Assembly: GCF_000516985.1 (NCBI RefSeq)
Contig: NW_006917095.1
Span: 1,424,677 to 1,488,676 of the forward strand
Length of the DNA: 64,000 bases
Reading direction: 5' to 3'
From: Pestalotiopsis fici W106-1
Lineage: Eukaryota; Ascomycota; Sordariomycetes; Amphisphaeriales; Sporocadaceae
Shown here in pieces: positions 12,135-24,953 of the stretch. Below the pieces are notes generated by a model. It was not told the origin of the DNA, did not search any database, and saw only the letters and a list, made by a program, of their open reading frames with translations. Position numbers and translations under genes: made by a program. The first letter of the stretch is position 1, and the number at the start of each line of letters is the position of its first letter.

Positions 12135-15100
12135 CCTTGAATGTCATCATTGGGTATTGTATAGTACTATCTTATTTTGCTTTCATTCAAATTCGGTCTT
12201 GTCGTCTCTTGCCCACATGAGACAATCCACTCATGGCAATTTCGTCTTCGGAAGCGCCGAACAGCATCTTTTTCATACGTGTCCAGTTCAAGATCGTAAC
12301 GCCGACAGACGGGTTCGAGAGACTCGGAGCCCGGAGAGACATGAGAAGAGAACTGGAGACAATAGACTGGACCTCGAGGAGTCGGCTGCCGGCACCAGCC
12401 CTGATCTCCGTCCAGCATCATGTTATGGAATCTCAAACAGAACACCCGCAATCTGGGCTTCACACCCTTTCTGGCAGATTACCGAAACTTCATTCATGCC
12501 TACTCTGTTGTTATTTTTTTTTTTCGAACTCGTGTTTCTTGATATGCAGTTTCGTTTAGCCTTGTTTGAGCGAAACTTGAAGATTTATGCATAGTAATCT
12601 CAGAACAAATACGAGACCAGTGTGGTGGTTTTTCTTTTCTCTTTCTCTGCTTTTTCGCTGCTAGCACCAAGTAACCCTTGATGTCCAAAGAGTCGCTAAA
12701 CAATCTTCGCTACCAGTGCAACACCAGCTTTGGGCGCGCTTCTCTCCTCCATGTTCGCCCACCTTTAGATAATGGATGCAAAGTCTTCCTCGAGTGATTG
12801 GGTGTGTATCTTCTCAGGCTCCCAGATGGTTGCGTGCAATAACGTCTTGTGGCGCTTCCAATGACTTGTCAATCTTGTGGCTGCCGATGCTGTGCAACTT
12901 GGGACGTCACAGGTATGATTACCTACCTACCTACATTACCTACATTAGGCCAACAAGTGGATATGCACAAACAGCACTCTCCATCTGTCTAGGCAAACCC
13001 TGTGCTCGCTCGCCTCTGTCTGCCGGTATTGTAGACCTCTCATACATAGTACATACTTGGCATTTCCATGAGCCGTTGTCCTCAAAGATTAATTCGACTC
13101 TGACCCTGTCTGCCTACTTTTTGCTGTATCCGCAGTTTTCTGTGCTTCTCACATGCCGTCACGTCATGGGAGTTTGAGCAGCACTGACCAAACTGACGAC
13201 AGTGCACTCACTCGCTTACCGGCCAGCCAGGAGTCCAGGTTGGCTCCTCTTTGGATACATTACCAAATGGCCCGATAACCAGTCTAACAGGCCTACCTCG
13301 GTACCTCTAGCTTGCTATCAATGCATCCCGTCCGTAGTTTGATCTGGTAATGTCGTAGTAGCGACAGTAAACGCAGAAGCGCCAATATAGTCCACCGCAG
13401 CGAGACTACCTTAATGTACCGACCTACCGTACCTACCGTAGTTCTCCGCCCACTAATGTTGGAGTATTGTACTTTCGACTAGGGATATCCTATGAGAAAT
13501 GGACGGGCGCTAGGTAACAACTGGATGGAATGGGGCCTGGCACTTGGAACCTGCGAGATGCCCGCGAACTAGGTGAACCTTTTTTTTTCCCTTCACACAT
13601 CGGCCCCATACGTCGCGGTCCTTCTATCACGTCGGCCAATTTCTTTGAATACCCATTTCAACCACTCGTTCGAGTGCTGCCAAGCCAGAGGTGGCCGATC
13701 TCAGAATGTTCTCAGCCACAGGAGCCCCCTGAAAAAAGAAAACCCCGACTCTAATCAGTGCCAGGAGACCCCAACCCGCGGTAGGCTCTCGGGGGCGGAT
13801 TTTTGCGAATCAACTGGGCCTGCTCGGATCCCTTCATCCCCGAAATGCTCCAGATGCAAGTAATGCGAAGGGGCTCTTTTGGGGGTGGCCTTGCTTCCCG
13901 CACTGGCGATCATTCAGGCGCCAGACGACTACACGTTTCGACTTGTCCAGAGTTTAATGACACGGCCAGGAACTTCAGCAGCGGTTTGACCCAATCAGCC
14001 GCAAGATGCCCATTAGCCAGCAACTTGACTATTGTAACCTCCTATCCAGCGCCAAACATGATCAGGCTACACAAAAACTACCACCACCACCATCACCATC
14101 ACTGTTTCCTGTTTGCGATAGGAATCTGTCCAATAGCCAGTGCGAGAGCTCGGTGTACTATGTAGGAATCACGCTTAGGTCTTATCGAAAGGGCAAGGGC
14201 CTTGTCCAAGTTACATACAGGTGCGGGGCGCCGCAAGAAAAGCTCAAGCCTCAAAAGATGTGCAAAGGGGGGCCGCCGACACCAGCCAACCCCCGGCCTT
14301 CAACCCCATCGAGCGTGCATCTGTATTCTAAAGCAAACGACATACGCTTGGACAAGCTCATCTCCCTCAAAGCAGCGCGCTCAAGACTCCTGGGGCTGGC
14401 TTCAAGCACTGGGTTTGAGCAAGGGGGCCTCAGCCTTGTCAACGGCCTTATTCTCATTGCCGCCGGCCGAAATGTCCTCGGAGTGTTGCAACAACTGTGT
14501 TCTCGCCCATGATTGCACCGCGCAAAGGGCCGGGGAATCTGTGACTTTCAGGGGAGTCTTGCAATGAATGGCAAAGGAGAATTACTCCGGTAAGTCTACA
14601 CTAGGTATTCATCTTTACCCCAGCATTTCGCCTATTTGGGTGCCGAGCTGGTACTCCCCTTTTCAAGCTTTGTACGTAATGGCAGACAGTAGGCGGTATC
14701 TCCAAATTCACACTCGCAATCGCTATCTGCAATGATGCGAAAGAAAAGGGCCATCTCGCCTAGCACTAGTGCCTATTCTCCAACAACGGACCTCAATACG
14801 CTACGCTGCTACCTAGGTAGGCCTCTATACGAAATATTGCACGCACAACCTTTTTTCTACTTCATCATCCTTCCCGCTGATCAGCTCTGGCCACACTGTT
14901 AGTGTTGGATCAAATTTCTTGAATCGGGGACCCTGCCTGCCCACTGTTCCCGCTAGATTTCGCCAAGCTCATCCTCTCTCTCCTTGCCTCCGAGGTATGT
15001 TAAGAGTCTAGTAAGGACTCACTCTATCGATCGGGCCAGACTTCCTCGGCTATGATTGGGCAAAAGGGGACCAGAGGGAGACCTGAGCTTGCCTCTATGG

Positions 15101-18100
15101 TTGCAACGTTGCAACCTTGCGGTTTTTGCTTTTCTTTTTTGCCGGTCGCTGCCCAATAAGATGCCCCTGTCTGGCCAACGGAAGTGGAGTGATGATATAA
15201 AAAGCCCAGAGGGTCGCCCGCCCCCCAGGTAAAAAGGTCAAGGTAGTAGACTCTAGAGGGTAGTCGAGGGATCCAGATGATTGGCCGGATTTGCGCTAAT
15301 GCGCATTTTCTCAATCCAGTCAACCAGGTGAGCCCGGACGTGACGGCCCTTTCTTTGGAGTCCTAGACGTTTTCTCCATTCTTCCCGCGCGAGGAGCATC
15401 ATCGATTCTGCTACTATCATCTGACGTAGTCTGGATTTGCTTGTGGATGCATAAAAGTTCCGTTTTAGACTTGTAGATAAGATGCTGAGCTTTGCCTTTT
15501 CTCTAGTCCTAAATGTATAGCTAGGTGTGGTACAAACAGGTCAGAAGTGTATTGGTACACAATCGACTAAATTCAAGCTTACTGGCCATCCCGCGCGCCG
15601 CATCTTGAAAGGGTATGACGACTCACAAATATCGCATTTACAAATGCCGTGACCAATATATTAATCCAGTCCTACACGTCTCCCTGCCCATATCATACTT
15701 GGGGGCTATTGACATCACGTCTTCGGTAATTGCAATGTTTTAGCGCGCATACGGGATCTCGCAGACTCCTTCAAGATGGAAATTCTCCCTCAAGTCCCGA
15801 GAACCTAGCTCGAGATATCTTGTTCCTCGTTGTGCTGGTCTTCCTGGCTTATCGATTTCAGGAATACGAAGTAGTAATGTAATCACATGTGTTTTTTTCT
15901 TTTCTTTTTCCACACCAAGAAGACAGTAACCAAAAAAGCATCTACCCACTTCTTCTCCCCCCTTGCCTCGCTTTTGCCCTGCCTGGGTTTATTCAAGGGA
16001 CCACTTATCAAAGATGCAAGCAAGGCAGGGCAGGCGCCTCGGCAGCTGTGGGGCCGGCAAGCCGCAGTCCATATGTACATAGGTCAGTAGATCGTCAACT
16101 AAATGGAGCTGCTCAATCCTTTATTCGTCAGGGACGAATAGTGACCTAGTCAGTGGGTTTCTTCATTCTCTTTGGTCCAGGTCCGAAAACTTTCCCTCTT
16201 TCTTTAGTGTATTACTCGTCTTAGGAATTGAGAAAATAAGAATTTACACCAAGCAACACAAAAAAGGCTTGGGCGGGAAGAGAGGGGTGGTGGTGTATCT
16301 TGGCACGACGTAGTGGGCAACAAGAACAAGCTTCCAAGCCCGTAGCCGTCGATCTCCTCTGCCCTTGGTGGCTTGACCCCCAAAAAGAGCTTGAAGCTTT
16401 GTACTATGTAAACCGGAATAAATACAACAGGTGAGCTAAGATACTGAGGTTACTTTTTTCCAACGCACAGTCACGCCCGACGGAATACGGGATATTCGAG
16501 ATAAACTCGCGGGCTGGTGTGGTTCTGTGATTCTCCTCTGCAAGTCTCGGTCAGGAATAGGTGAAAGTCCTCCTCAGTCTTCTGCCGTTGCAATCAATGA
16601 GTCCACACCCCGTGGGTCCGTCCGCGATGCTGACGGCGCGAACGCGGGAATTTTCTATTTCTTCATCTGTGGCCCGTTCCGAGCATGTGCCAATGGATCA
16701 TATTGTTGTGCTTTGATTCCATCATGTATTTCGTGTGGAGTCGCAAGGGTTTCGTGGTATCATCTCACAAACGGGGTTCCTGTGTAGCCCAGCCCCGTCA
16801 TGGAGCCGCGTCTCGTGGGCGGAGCTGAACCTGCTGTTGCTATACGCAGTATCCACCTAGTTTCTTCCCTTGAGTGGTAAGAGAGAATCTAATCTCAGCC
16901 TCGCAGGGTGGGAGAGAGGCTGTGTGCCATGCTGTGTGAATTGTTGAGCGTTGGCCTGTGTCTGACGACTTGTCGCGTGACTGTGTGATAATCTCGGCCC
17001 TCGTTATTACTTTGGATCAAGATACATGAGCTTGACTTATTCATTATTGGATGATATTACTTCCTAGACTACGTAGTTGAGAATAGAGATGTGTCTCATC
17101 TCGTGAGAGTGGACAAATTAAGATATGACTTAGTTGTTGAAGTGCTAGAGTGACTGAACAATATATTATGCAGGTTCGCATAATTGTCTTGCCAAGTGAT
17201 TAGTTCTCGATTTCTCTAATAAATGTGTTTGTATTTCGTGTAAAATCATGCTTGTAAGATATCACTGACAGCCTTCCATGCAATAATTTGGTAAAGCAAG
17301 TAGAACCATCGTGCTTGACCTTGGTGTGAATCAGTGACAGATGGAGGCTGCTCAACAAGTTCAACTTGAGACCCCTTTCAGTCGTGCCTCCGTCTTCGTC
17401 ATTTGCAATTCGGCCACTGCCATATCTTTGACTCGCCTCCCATTACGTTATGAGTTTGCGCAATTACAAAGTAATCTTTGACTCCTCACGAGATATCAAG
17501 CCTTCCCGTGGCGAGAGATGATTGCCGAAATATGAGTGGGACGGAGCAGTTGCCCATTTACAGTTTTCCAAGAACATGTTCCTAATGGCCAACTATGGTT
17601 TAGTAGACAAATCAAGATCCTGATAGCAACTTTTGAAACATATATGATCCGGGCCAACCAGGATCTTTAGTTGCGCATTTACACAGTACATCTTTTGGCG
17701 ACTGTGAACCTCCATCACCATGAGAAGGTACATCTAGGCCAAGTCACTCGTTTCTTCAAAGACATCTCGCTTGCTTGAGAGTCCTTTTGCAGTAGTATTC
17801 GCCTATTATATTGATGTTATATTGCCCGCGTCTTTTGCCACGCCGTCCATCTCGTGCCTGGCGGCGATGGCTTCTACTTTCTCTTGCTCGCCTGATGCGC
17901 AACTACGGATCCTTTCCCACGTGGGACCATTATTAGCGAGGCCGAGTGGCACGATAACGTGTTGTTCCCCATCCTTTTGAGTCATAGATATTTGTTAATC
18001 ATGTACTATTGTTTATGATTAACACTTTTGAAGTTATATCCATTCCCTTTCTTGGCGATAATCAAAGCCCCATATTGCCAGTATGTTGAACTCAGCAAAA

Positions 18101-19981
18101 CCATACTCTGAATCCCTGGATATATAAGTTGCTATATCAAATTCTAGGAACCTCGAACAATCTACGGAAAACTACGATGCATACTAGGCCCTTCTACCGG
18201 GATGTCCCCATGGTACTGGATGTGTTGAAGGGGGGCGGATCGGAGTGCCAAGGCCCATCTCTGCCCATGACAAGCTCACGAATGAGCTCCAGTGCCGAAT
18301 GGTATTTTTTGTTGGGGGCTGTCATCCGATCTGTCAACCATGATCTGCTGCAACTCTCTATAGTATTAAGGAGGGGTGTGGGTAAGTAGTGGTATTGCCC
18401 GTCCCGCGCGTGGAGGTATATGCTATGGTAGCTATCATATTCAGAGAGGGTGTGAGAACCTGGAGGCAGATCGGGTTTATGTCCCAGACTAGTCCAGAGA
18501 CAGGTATGATAGTCTCTTGGAGGTGGTGAGATGTCAATACTACGGGACGACGGTAGTGTTCTAGATGCCAATATCTTCCCCCCAACAGATCGACGCAGCT
18601 CCAGTCTAGTCCACTGGATATGTTTCATTGATCAACGATTGAGCGTCTACAAGCAGCTCGATCGACGTTCAATGTTTACAATACCCCAAGTCCGCGGGGG
18701 AATTATCCTTCCAGCCAACGAGATGATGCCGAGCCACCCGGTTCCATCTCCCGGAAACCTCCTCAGATGCAGGACCTGGCCAGGTGGCGTCTAGTTCGCT
18801 CCTCTTCCCATCTAACCTCTATTCAGTCTTGGCGACCGACGAGTCTACTGTGTGTACGTGTCCCCCGTTCCTGCAGGACAAAACAAATGAAGTCAGGTCC
18901 TGCTTGAAGATTTGCACTTGTCCTTCAGGACCGCGCCTTTTCGCTAGTACCCGCCTACTTTCCTAATCCGGCGTTTCGTCCTGGGGTTGGACCAACGAGG
19001 ACTCGCAAACTAAAGTGGGGTCCATTGATGATATACGACCCCCGAGCCGCTTACCGAAAGCAGCGGCTGCTTCTTTACATGTTCTCCTGCCGCCGCCCTG
19101 TCCTGTAGCCTGTGAGTACATACATTGGCCTGTCCTTGGCGTGCTTCTCCGCCGGGTGTTGACTAAGTAAGTGAGTTACCACTCGCCAATGAGGTACTTG
19201 CAGCTCCCAATCCAGGGTAGCAAGGCATACACATACACAGTAGTAACAATGCCAGTCATGCAGGCCGGGCGAGTGACATACACCTCTGCAACGCACACCT
19301 CCGCACGTCTATGGAAGTCACTCTGGGAGGGAACAAGATGTGCTCGCTCTGCGCCCTTGACCTATCACTATCCGGCCCACCTCACCCGAGTCCTCTAATC
19401 TATAGAGACCGAATCCTAGTTCTATATCATAGCTATCGGGGAATTAAACAGTCCACCCTATCTTGAGAACCTCGAGATTTCTCACCCCCGTCATCACAAC
19501 TTAATCTATATTCAAGAGCAAAGTGGGTGGGTGTGGGCAGATGAACGGTCGTTCTCTGCCTCCCCCTCTTCCTGATCTCCTCACCCCCACGGAACATCTA
19601 GGTAAGCTAATGATGCACCTTTTGCAGATTCACTTCTGCTTTGCCTGTGCATCCCAAAGCAAGGCACCCAGTCACTAGCCTGCGGGCTACACACATTTGC
19701 ACTTTTAGTTATCATGCACCCGTGCAGCAAAGGCCCATAACCCGACCAATGAGACGGCGGCGTCGAAAACGTCCATGATCGTTCTAGAAGGCGTTAAAGT
19801 GATGAGTGTATTATGCAAGGCCAAAGGGCCTGGTAAAAGTGTCACGGCAGCAAGCAAGTGGTGGCAGCAGACAGAGTGGAGAGAGAAAGGAGTAAGCAGA
19901 TTGCGTCTGGGCTCCATGCAGTACGTAACGGTGATGAAAAGATAAACTTGATACTCATCGACGATTGCAAATGCCGGGAAC

Positions 19982-20081
19982 NNNNNNNNNNNNNNNNNNN
20001 NNNNNNNNNNNNNNNNNNNNNNNNNNNNNNNNNNNNNNNNNNNNNNNNNNNNNNNNNNNNNNNNNNNNNNNNNNNNNNNNN
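19982..20081. other. Assembly gap (100 N)
   Basis: Exactly 100 N, which is a conventional placeholder and not a measured length. The right flank starts with a run of C, suggesting a homopolymer sequencing break. Confidence 0.95.
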
Positions 20082-21214
20082 CCCCCCCCCCTTCTTATCG
20101 GGTGATGATCATGCAGGTGGTGGTGGTGCTGTTGCTTCTCGCTTCACATCCAGAAGCAGCCTGCAGCGTCAACGCGGGGCGGGGCTGGATTAGCAAACCG
20201 AGTAAAGTCTGGTGACTCAACTTCATGCGCAGATCAATAAAACAGTGTACAACTGATTTGTCCCGATATACACTGGGCGGGCAAAGTCGAACGCCGGCGG
20301 GGAGAAGATAGATAGGAGAGTGGTCTACGAGGCTGTCTAGATGTGCCGATGAGTAACGCCGAAGCGAAGAGCTGATCTCGGCGTCATGCTGGCCTTTTCG
20401 AGGCTGTAATGGGCAGAGATGAACAAGTCTCTCTCGAGAGGCGAGAGTTCCATCCGAGTCTGCGATGGAAAGCGGGTCTGCTGTCGAGGTAGTATCGCGG
20501 CAGGCCGGAAAGCTGAGATGGAGAGAAAAAGGTGTGATTTTTGGGGGGCCGTCTACGCTCTACAAGGTAGCGATGCTCTAGGGCAAATGATAGATGGCAT
20601 AACGCTCGACGACCGCTCGCATCGAGCTGAGGGTAGACCCACAAGAGCTCGATATAGCCCACAGCTAAAGTAGCATTGTGGCCGCGTGTTCGAGGCTATC
20701 ACGAAGTCCTTTTTCTTAGGCGGCAATGCGACGCGTCAACGTGTGCAGTACGTTATCGACAAAACTCCATAGCTCTGGACCCTGACAGAAAGTCCAATCT
20801 AGCTATCGTGAGTGAACTGACAGTGGCGCCAGAGACATGGTATGAGATCAGTTTCGTGGCCATGTTCAGAGGGGCGGCCCAAAAATATGGCAAAGGTTAC
20901 ACCTGGCGTCTGCAAGAACCTTTGAGCTACCCGATGCGGTACCAGACGCCCGCCTCGTTGATAGAGATGAAGAAGATCCACGTGGAGACAAGACGATTTT
21001 ATATTAATCAAGCTACTATAGCTCATCCTGCGCAGCCGCAATTCGTCCCTTAATCAAAGCTGCGTTTGTTTCTATTGGCAGAGAATCAAACATTATTTCT
21101 CGCCACACATGAGAAGATCACTGCTCGATGACAAACCCCCCCAGCAAAGAAGAGACGCTGAGACGGATGGGAAAGTCGACTTAGATGAGACACGAGGGTT
21201 CTTTCCTTGGCGAA
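20082..21214. other. Intergenic region without a recognisable gene
   Basis: From the C-run at the gap edge to the stop codon of the peroxidase gene I see only short frames. The last 150-200 bases are the likely 3' flank of that minus-strand gene. Confidence 0.55.
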
Positions 21215-21909
21215 TTAGGCGGATTCCTTGCTGATCTCCTCCAGAATGGACGCCTCGAGCGACTCGGGCTTGGTGGTACTGGCCCATCGGTTCTTGACCT
21301 TGCCGTCCTTGCCAATCAGGAACTTTTCAAAGTTCCACTTGACGCTCTTGATGCCCATCAAGCCAGGCTTCTCCGTTTTGAGCCACTTGTAGAGGGGAGC
21401 GGCATTGTCGCCGTTGACGTCGGTCTTGCCCAGGATAGGAAAGCTCACGCCGTAGTTGACCTGGCAGAAGCTCTGGATGTCGTCGTCGGTGCCCGGCTCC
21501 TGGCTACCAAACTGGTTGCAGGGGAAGCCGAGGATGACAAACTGGTCTGGGTGCTTGGCAATGATGTCCTTGTAGAGCTTCTCCAGGCCAGCGTACTGGG
21601 GTGTGAAGCCGCACTTGGAGGCCGTGTTGACGACCAGCACGACCTTGCCCTTGTACTCGTTCAGGTCCTTCTCTCCTCCCTTCTCTATGTGACGGGAAAA
21701 GAAAAAAGCGCTGTCAGCCCACCTGCTCGACTTGGAAGGAGACTCGGTAGTTGGGTCTCTAATATCGTGGCTGCGGGGTATATGTGTAATGCAAGGGGAA
21801 TGGCATTTGAAATTTCTTATGGAGGGGCAGGCAGCTACTATAGATTTGGAGGGACTTGCTACTTACTGTCAAGGGGCTTGAAGTCGAAAAAGTTTGTTGC
21901 CGAAGCCAT
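21215..21909 (-). CDS. Glutathione peroxidase-family thiol peroxidase (Hyr1/Gpx3-like)
   Basis: Two exons, 21909-21867 and 21684-21215, flank a 182-bp intron (donor GTAAGT, acceptor TAG) and encode 170 residues, the normal size for fungal Gpx. The N-terminus MASATNFFDFKPLDKKGG runs into the thioredoxin-like fold. The peroxidatic cysteine is Cys39 (NTASKCGFTPQY), with Cys70 in LGFPCNQFG, the probable resolving Cys88 in SFCQVNYGV, and the WNFEKFL signature at residues 131-137. There is no selenocysteine. By family knowledge such enzymes reduce hydroperoxides using thioredoxin, and in yeast the homologue also acts as a peroxide sensor for the AP-1 factor Yap1. The protein has no signal peptide and is probably cytosolic. 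It is divergent from the FAD oxidoreductase, with about 1.6 kb between start codons. A TGACTCA word (bZIP/AP-1 type) lies about 0.7 kb upstream at 22598-22604. Confidence 0.93.
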
Positions 21910-23486
21910 TTTGCTGCTACTTGTGTGTATCTGGTGGGTTGATTTAAAAGCTGATGTGTGTGCAGTTGCAGAGTCGCGGTCGGTGATGAGAGCGGCGACG
22001 CGATGCGATTTCACGGAAACGATCGATGGCGGTGGGTATCTAATTAAGGTGGGGTATCTCTTGGTATGACGATGAAAATAGCGGACAAACTCGAGTCGCA
22101 CGTGGGAAGCAGAGGGAGGAGGAGGAGGAGAGGGACTTCTTATGAGCGGGAGGCTGTGAGCTGCGATGGGCGCGGTGATCGGACCTTTGCTGTTACCAAG
22201 AACCAGGAAGCCCCGGGTTTGAAAGCAGATTTTGTGTTTCGGCTGCAGCATGGCAAATCGGGAGGATAAGATTCCTGATGGGCAGACACAGAGACACACC
22301 CACGGATTACCAGTCAGTCATGCGATCGATGGGCTGCGCCGATGTCTGTGACCGACCTGTCGCGCATCGAAACGAAACTCGGTTCCGGACCCTCAAAACA
22401 GTAGTGACGTGGGCCTCGGCAACTAGCTAATCTGCAATCCCCGAGGTTTGCTAACTGAAAAGACAGTCGATCAAATACAGTTACCAACTACTAACTACTA
22501 GGGAGGTTAGACGGGTGCATTGATGGCGCCGGTTTCTGCCAATTCACCTGTTCAGGACGGGTAAGATCCTGGCTGACTGGCTGACTGATCGGGCTGCTGA
22601 CTCAACGAACGCGTCCCCTTGTTCTTTCGGGTCTCTTCTCTAACTACTAGTTCCTCTCCACCGTGGAATAATAACCCACCACCCCAAAGAAAAAACTTAC
22701 CATAAATAGCAATTGAGATCAGCCTTTAATTTCCATCGATAGCGTTCAATAGAGCCTCATTGAAAGCTTTGTTGATTCCATATATATTTTGGAATCATCG
22801 ATTAGCATCATCTCTGGATCATGCCTGGCTGGCTGGCTGGCTTCGGGCGCTGCCATTGCCCCGACGACCCGAGCAAAGTGGGATTGCAGTTGTTCTCGAC
22901 CCCGACGTTTCGTGCGGGCGTGCGGACGTTGGGCCCGCTCATGCAATTTTCCCATGCGCCGCCGGCTGGCTGAATCGCCGAATTGTGACAAGACCACTGT
23001 CCGTATACTACTACGAATACGATATCCAAACTGGAGATCTGCAAAGCTCTAGTAATGAGTTGACAGCGGCTCGCCACGGTAAACGAACCACTGTAAAAAC
23101 ATAACCAAGCTCGGGTACCTTGCACCGGATGAAAGCTGCTAAAAAGCCATGCACTCACTCGCCGTCTACCCACTGAAAGCTGCCCGATAAGCTCGATAGC
23201 TATTCACCAATCACCCCGCCGCGGGGTCGTCTTTCTGTTCTTTTAGGGACCCTGTCCAGGCCCCAAAATGCTCCCGCGGATTGCATCATCCCACCATGGC
23301 GCGAGCTCTTGCCGTGACTTGCCCCTCGCCCCCACCAGCCCAGTCCACTGATTACAGCCCAATGGTCTTGGATTGCTGCTGATAGACATCCACTCCTACG
23401 ACTCTGTGCATGTGAATATCTGAATACCTATCGTGCGCGCCCTCTATACTCGACATCCTCTAGCACGAGACGAGTATAGGGCGCAG
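21910..23486. other. Divergent intergenic region (shared promoter space)
   Basis: It separates the start codons of the minus-strand peroxidase and the plus-strand FAD oxidoreductase. It carries a TGACTCA word (22598-22604), a TGGC repeat (22825-22841) and a 15-bp GC-rich palindrome (23213-23227). No coding frame is supported. Confidence 0.55.
23213..23227. promoter_or_regulatory. Palindrome with back-to-back GCGGGG words (CreA-type site candidate)
   Basis: ACCCCGC and GCGGGGT flank one central base. Each arm contains GCGGGG, which fits the SYGGRG consensus of the carbon-catabolite repressor CreA/CRE1, in divergent orientation. It lies about 260 bases upstream of the FAD oxidoreductase start. 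Binding is inferred from the motif only. Confidence 0.3.
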
Positions 23487-24953
23487 ATGGAGCCTCGGCC
23501 CAGGAATATCGTCATTGTTGGTGAGTATTGCATATTGGACACCTGATCAACCTCGCCCTCCTCTATACATAGTAAGACTAGACATGTTGATCAAAGACGA
23601 AGCCCCTTCGAAATAGACTTCCTTCGCTATGCACCATACAAACAAGGTTTTCTGACGGAGCTTATAGGAGGAGGAATCATTGGGTCGACAACTGCGTACT
23701 ATCTGACCCGACATCCCTCCTTTGACCCGATAATACATCGCATCACTATTCTCGAGGCAACGTCTATTGCAGCAGGCGCATCAGGCAAGGCCGGCGGTCT
23801 ATTGGGGCTTTGGGCGTATCCACAATGTCTCGTGCACCTTTCTTACCGCCTACATGCAGAGCTGGCAGCTGAGCACGGTGGCGTGGAGCGATGGGGGTAT
23901 CGCAAGGTAGGCTGCGGAACGATCACGGCGACCGTGAGGGCTCGCGACTTGAATGGTACGGGTACCAACGCTATCCCGACGCGGCAAAGTGAACGAAGTG
24001 CCAAGCTCAAGGACGGTCAACCGAAAGACTGGGAGAAACTGCCTAAGCAAGATGAGGCTGCCGCCAAGTTGCTGCAAAAATCAAAGTTGCCGTCTGATCT
24101 GGACTGGATAGAAGGTGGTCTCGTCAAAGAGTATGCGGAGATGGGAAGGCATGGCTTTACCGAAACCGCTCAGGTTCATCCATTTCAGTTCACCACTGCC
24201 ATCGCCGCCCTGGCAGAAAAGCAAGGTGCCCAGATCATACTGAACGCAAAGGTCACATCAGTGAAGCTTGATGCCACTAGCACAAAAGTTGAAACCGTAG
24301 AGTATCTGGACAGGACGACACAAGAAATAAAAGCCATCACGGGCGTGACGGACGTTGTCATTGCAGCGGGGCCATGGACCGGCCAGCTCATGCCCAGCTC
24401 ATCAGTCGAAGGATTGAGGGCGCACAGTGTCGTGTTCAAGGCCGACGTCACCCCCTATGCTGTGTTCACCAACATCTCCCTGCCACGGGATTGGATTCCC
24501 CCACATCGAGCTGCCAGGGGCGAAAAGAGACAACATAGAGGCAATGTCGACCCCGAGGTCTACGCTAGACCTGGAGGCGAGGCATATGCCTGCGGCGAGC
24601 CAGACCCCGGGGCACCGCTCCCTGAAACGGCGGATCTTGTCGAGTGTGACGAGGCCCAATGCGATGACCTCGTAGCCTATCTTGGAACCGTAAGTCCTGT
24701 CCTTGCTGCAGCGCCCGTGCCGGTGAAGCAAGCTTGCTACCTTCCACGGCACATGAGGGACGGAGAAGAGCAAAACCCGCTCATCGGCCAGACGGCTGTG
24801 ACGGGCCTGTGGATCGCTTCTGGACACACATGCTGGGGCATTCAAAACGGGCCAGCTACTGGAAAGCTGATGAGCGAGTTCTTGCTCGATGGGGAAGCGA
24901 AGAGTGCAGACATAAGCGAATTAGATCCACTGCAGTACAAGGTCGGTGCATGA
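23487..24953 (+). CDS. FAD-dependent oxidoreductase, DAO family (TDA3/FOXRED1-like)
   Basis: Exons 23487-23520 and 23668-24953 flank a 147-bp intron (donor GTGAGT, acceptor TAG) that splits a glycine codon. The product is 439 residues. The splice reconstitutes the FAD-binding Rossmann motif IVIVGGGIIGS (G12-x-G14-x-x-G17), with the acidic ribose-binding residue Glu41 ending the second strand (ITILEAT). ASGKAGG at 49-55 follows. VIAAGPWTG is the second nucleotide-contact strand, VDPEVYARPGG lies in the substrate domain, and the C-terminal GLWIASGHTCWGIQNGPATG closes the FAD site. This layout is that of D-amino-acid-oxidase-like flavoproteins, and the ASGKAGG stretch recalls yeast Tda3, whose biochemical substrate is not established. 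No signal peptide or peroxisomal SKL end is seen (it ends in VGA). The section around residues 125-160 is charged and less conserved-looking. The substrate is unknown. Confidence 0.88.

Larger units (their letters stand above)
6988..19981. other. Gene-free region upstream of the PRO1-like gene
   Basis: About 13 kb in which I recognise no protein domain, no multi-exon frame with matching splice signals, and no tRNA or 5S rRNA. The proximal part must hold the PRO1 promoter and leader. Visible structure includes a C-rich quadruplex motif on the minus strand (8827-8853), paired inverted repeats (12069-12134), short GCT/GCTT and CCA/CAT repeats (10725-10750, 14078-14103) and scattered CCTACCTA/TAGGTAGG words. 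Reading frames of up to 168 codons (for example 14006-14512) look like chance: repetitive, Ser/Pro/Arg-biased, with no motif. Confidence 0.55.

Noticed and set aside
14006..14512. 168-codon plus-strand frame
   Set aside because: Overlapping long frames occur in several phases here and none shows a motif, which is the pattern of chance openness.
21185..22069. 294-codon plus-strand frame over the peroxidase gene
   Set aside because: It is antisense to the conserved thiol-peroxidase exons and crosses their intron. The opposite strand carries the full catalytic signature.
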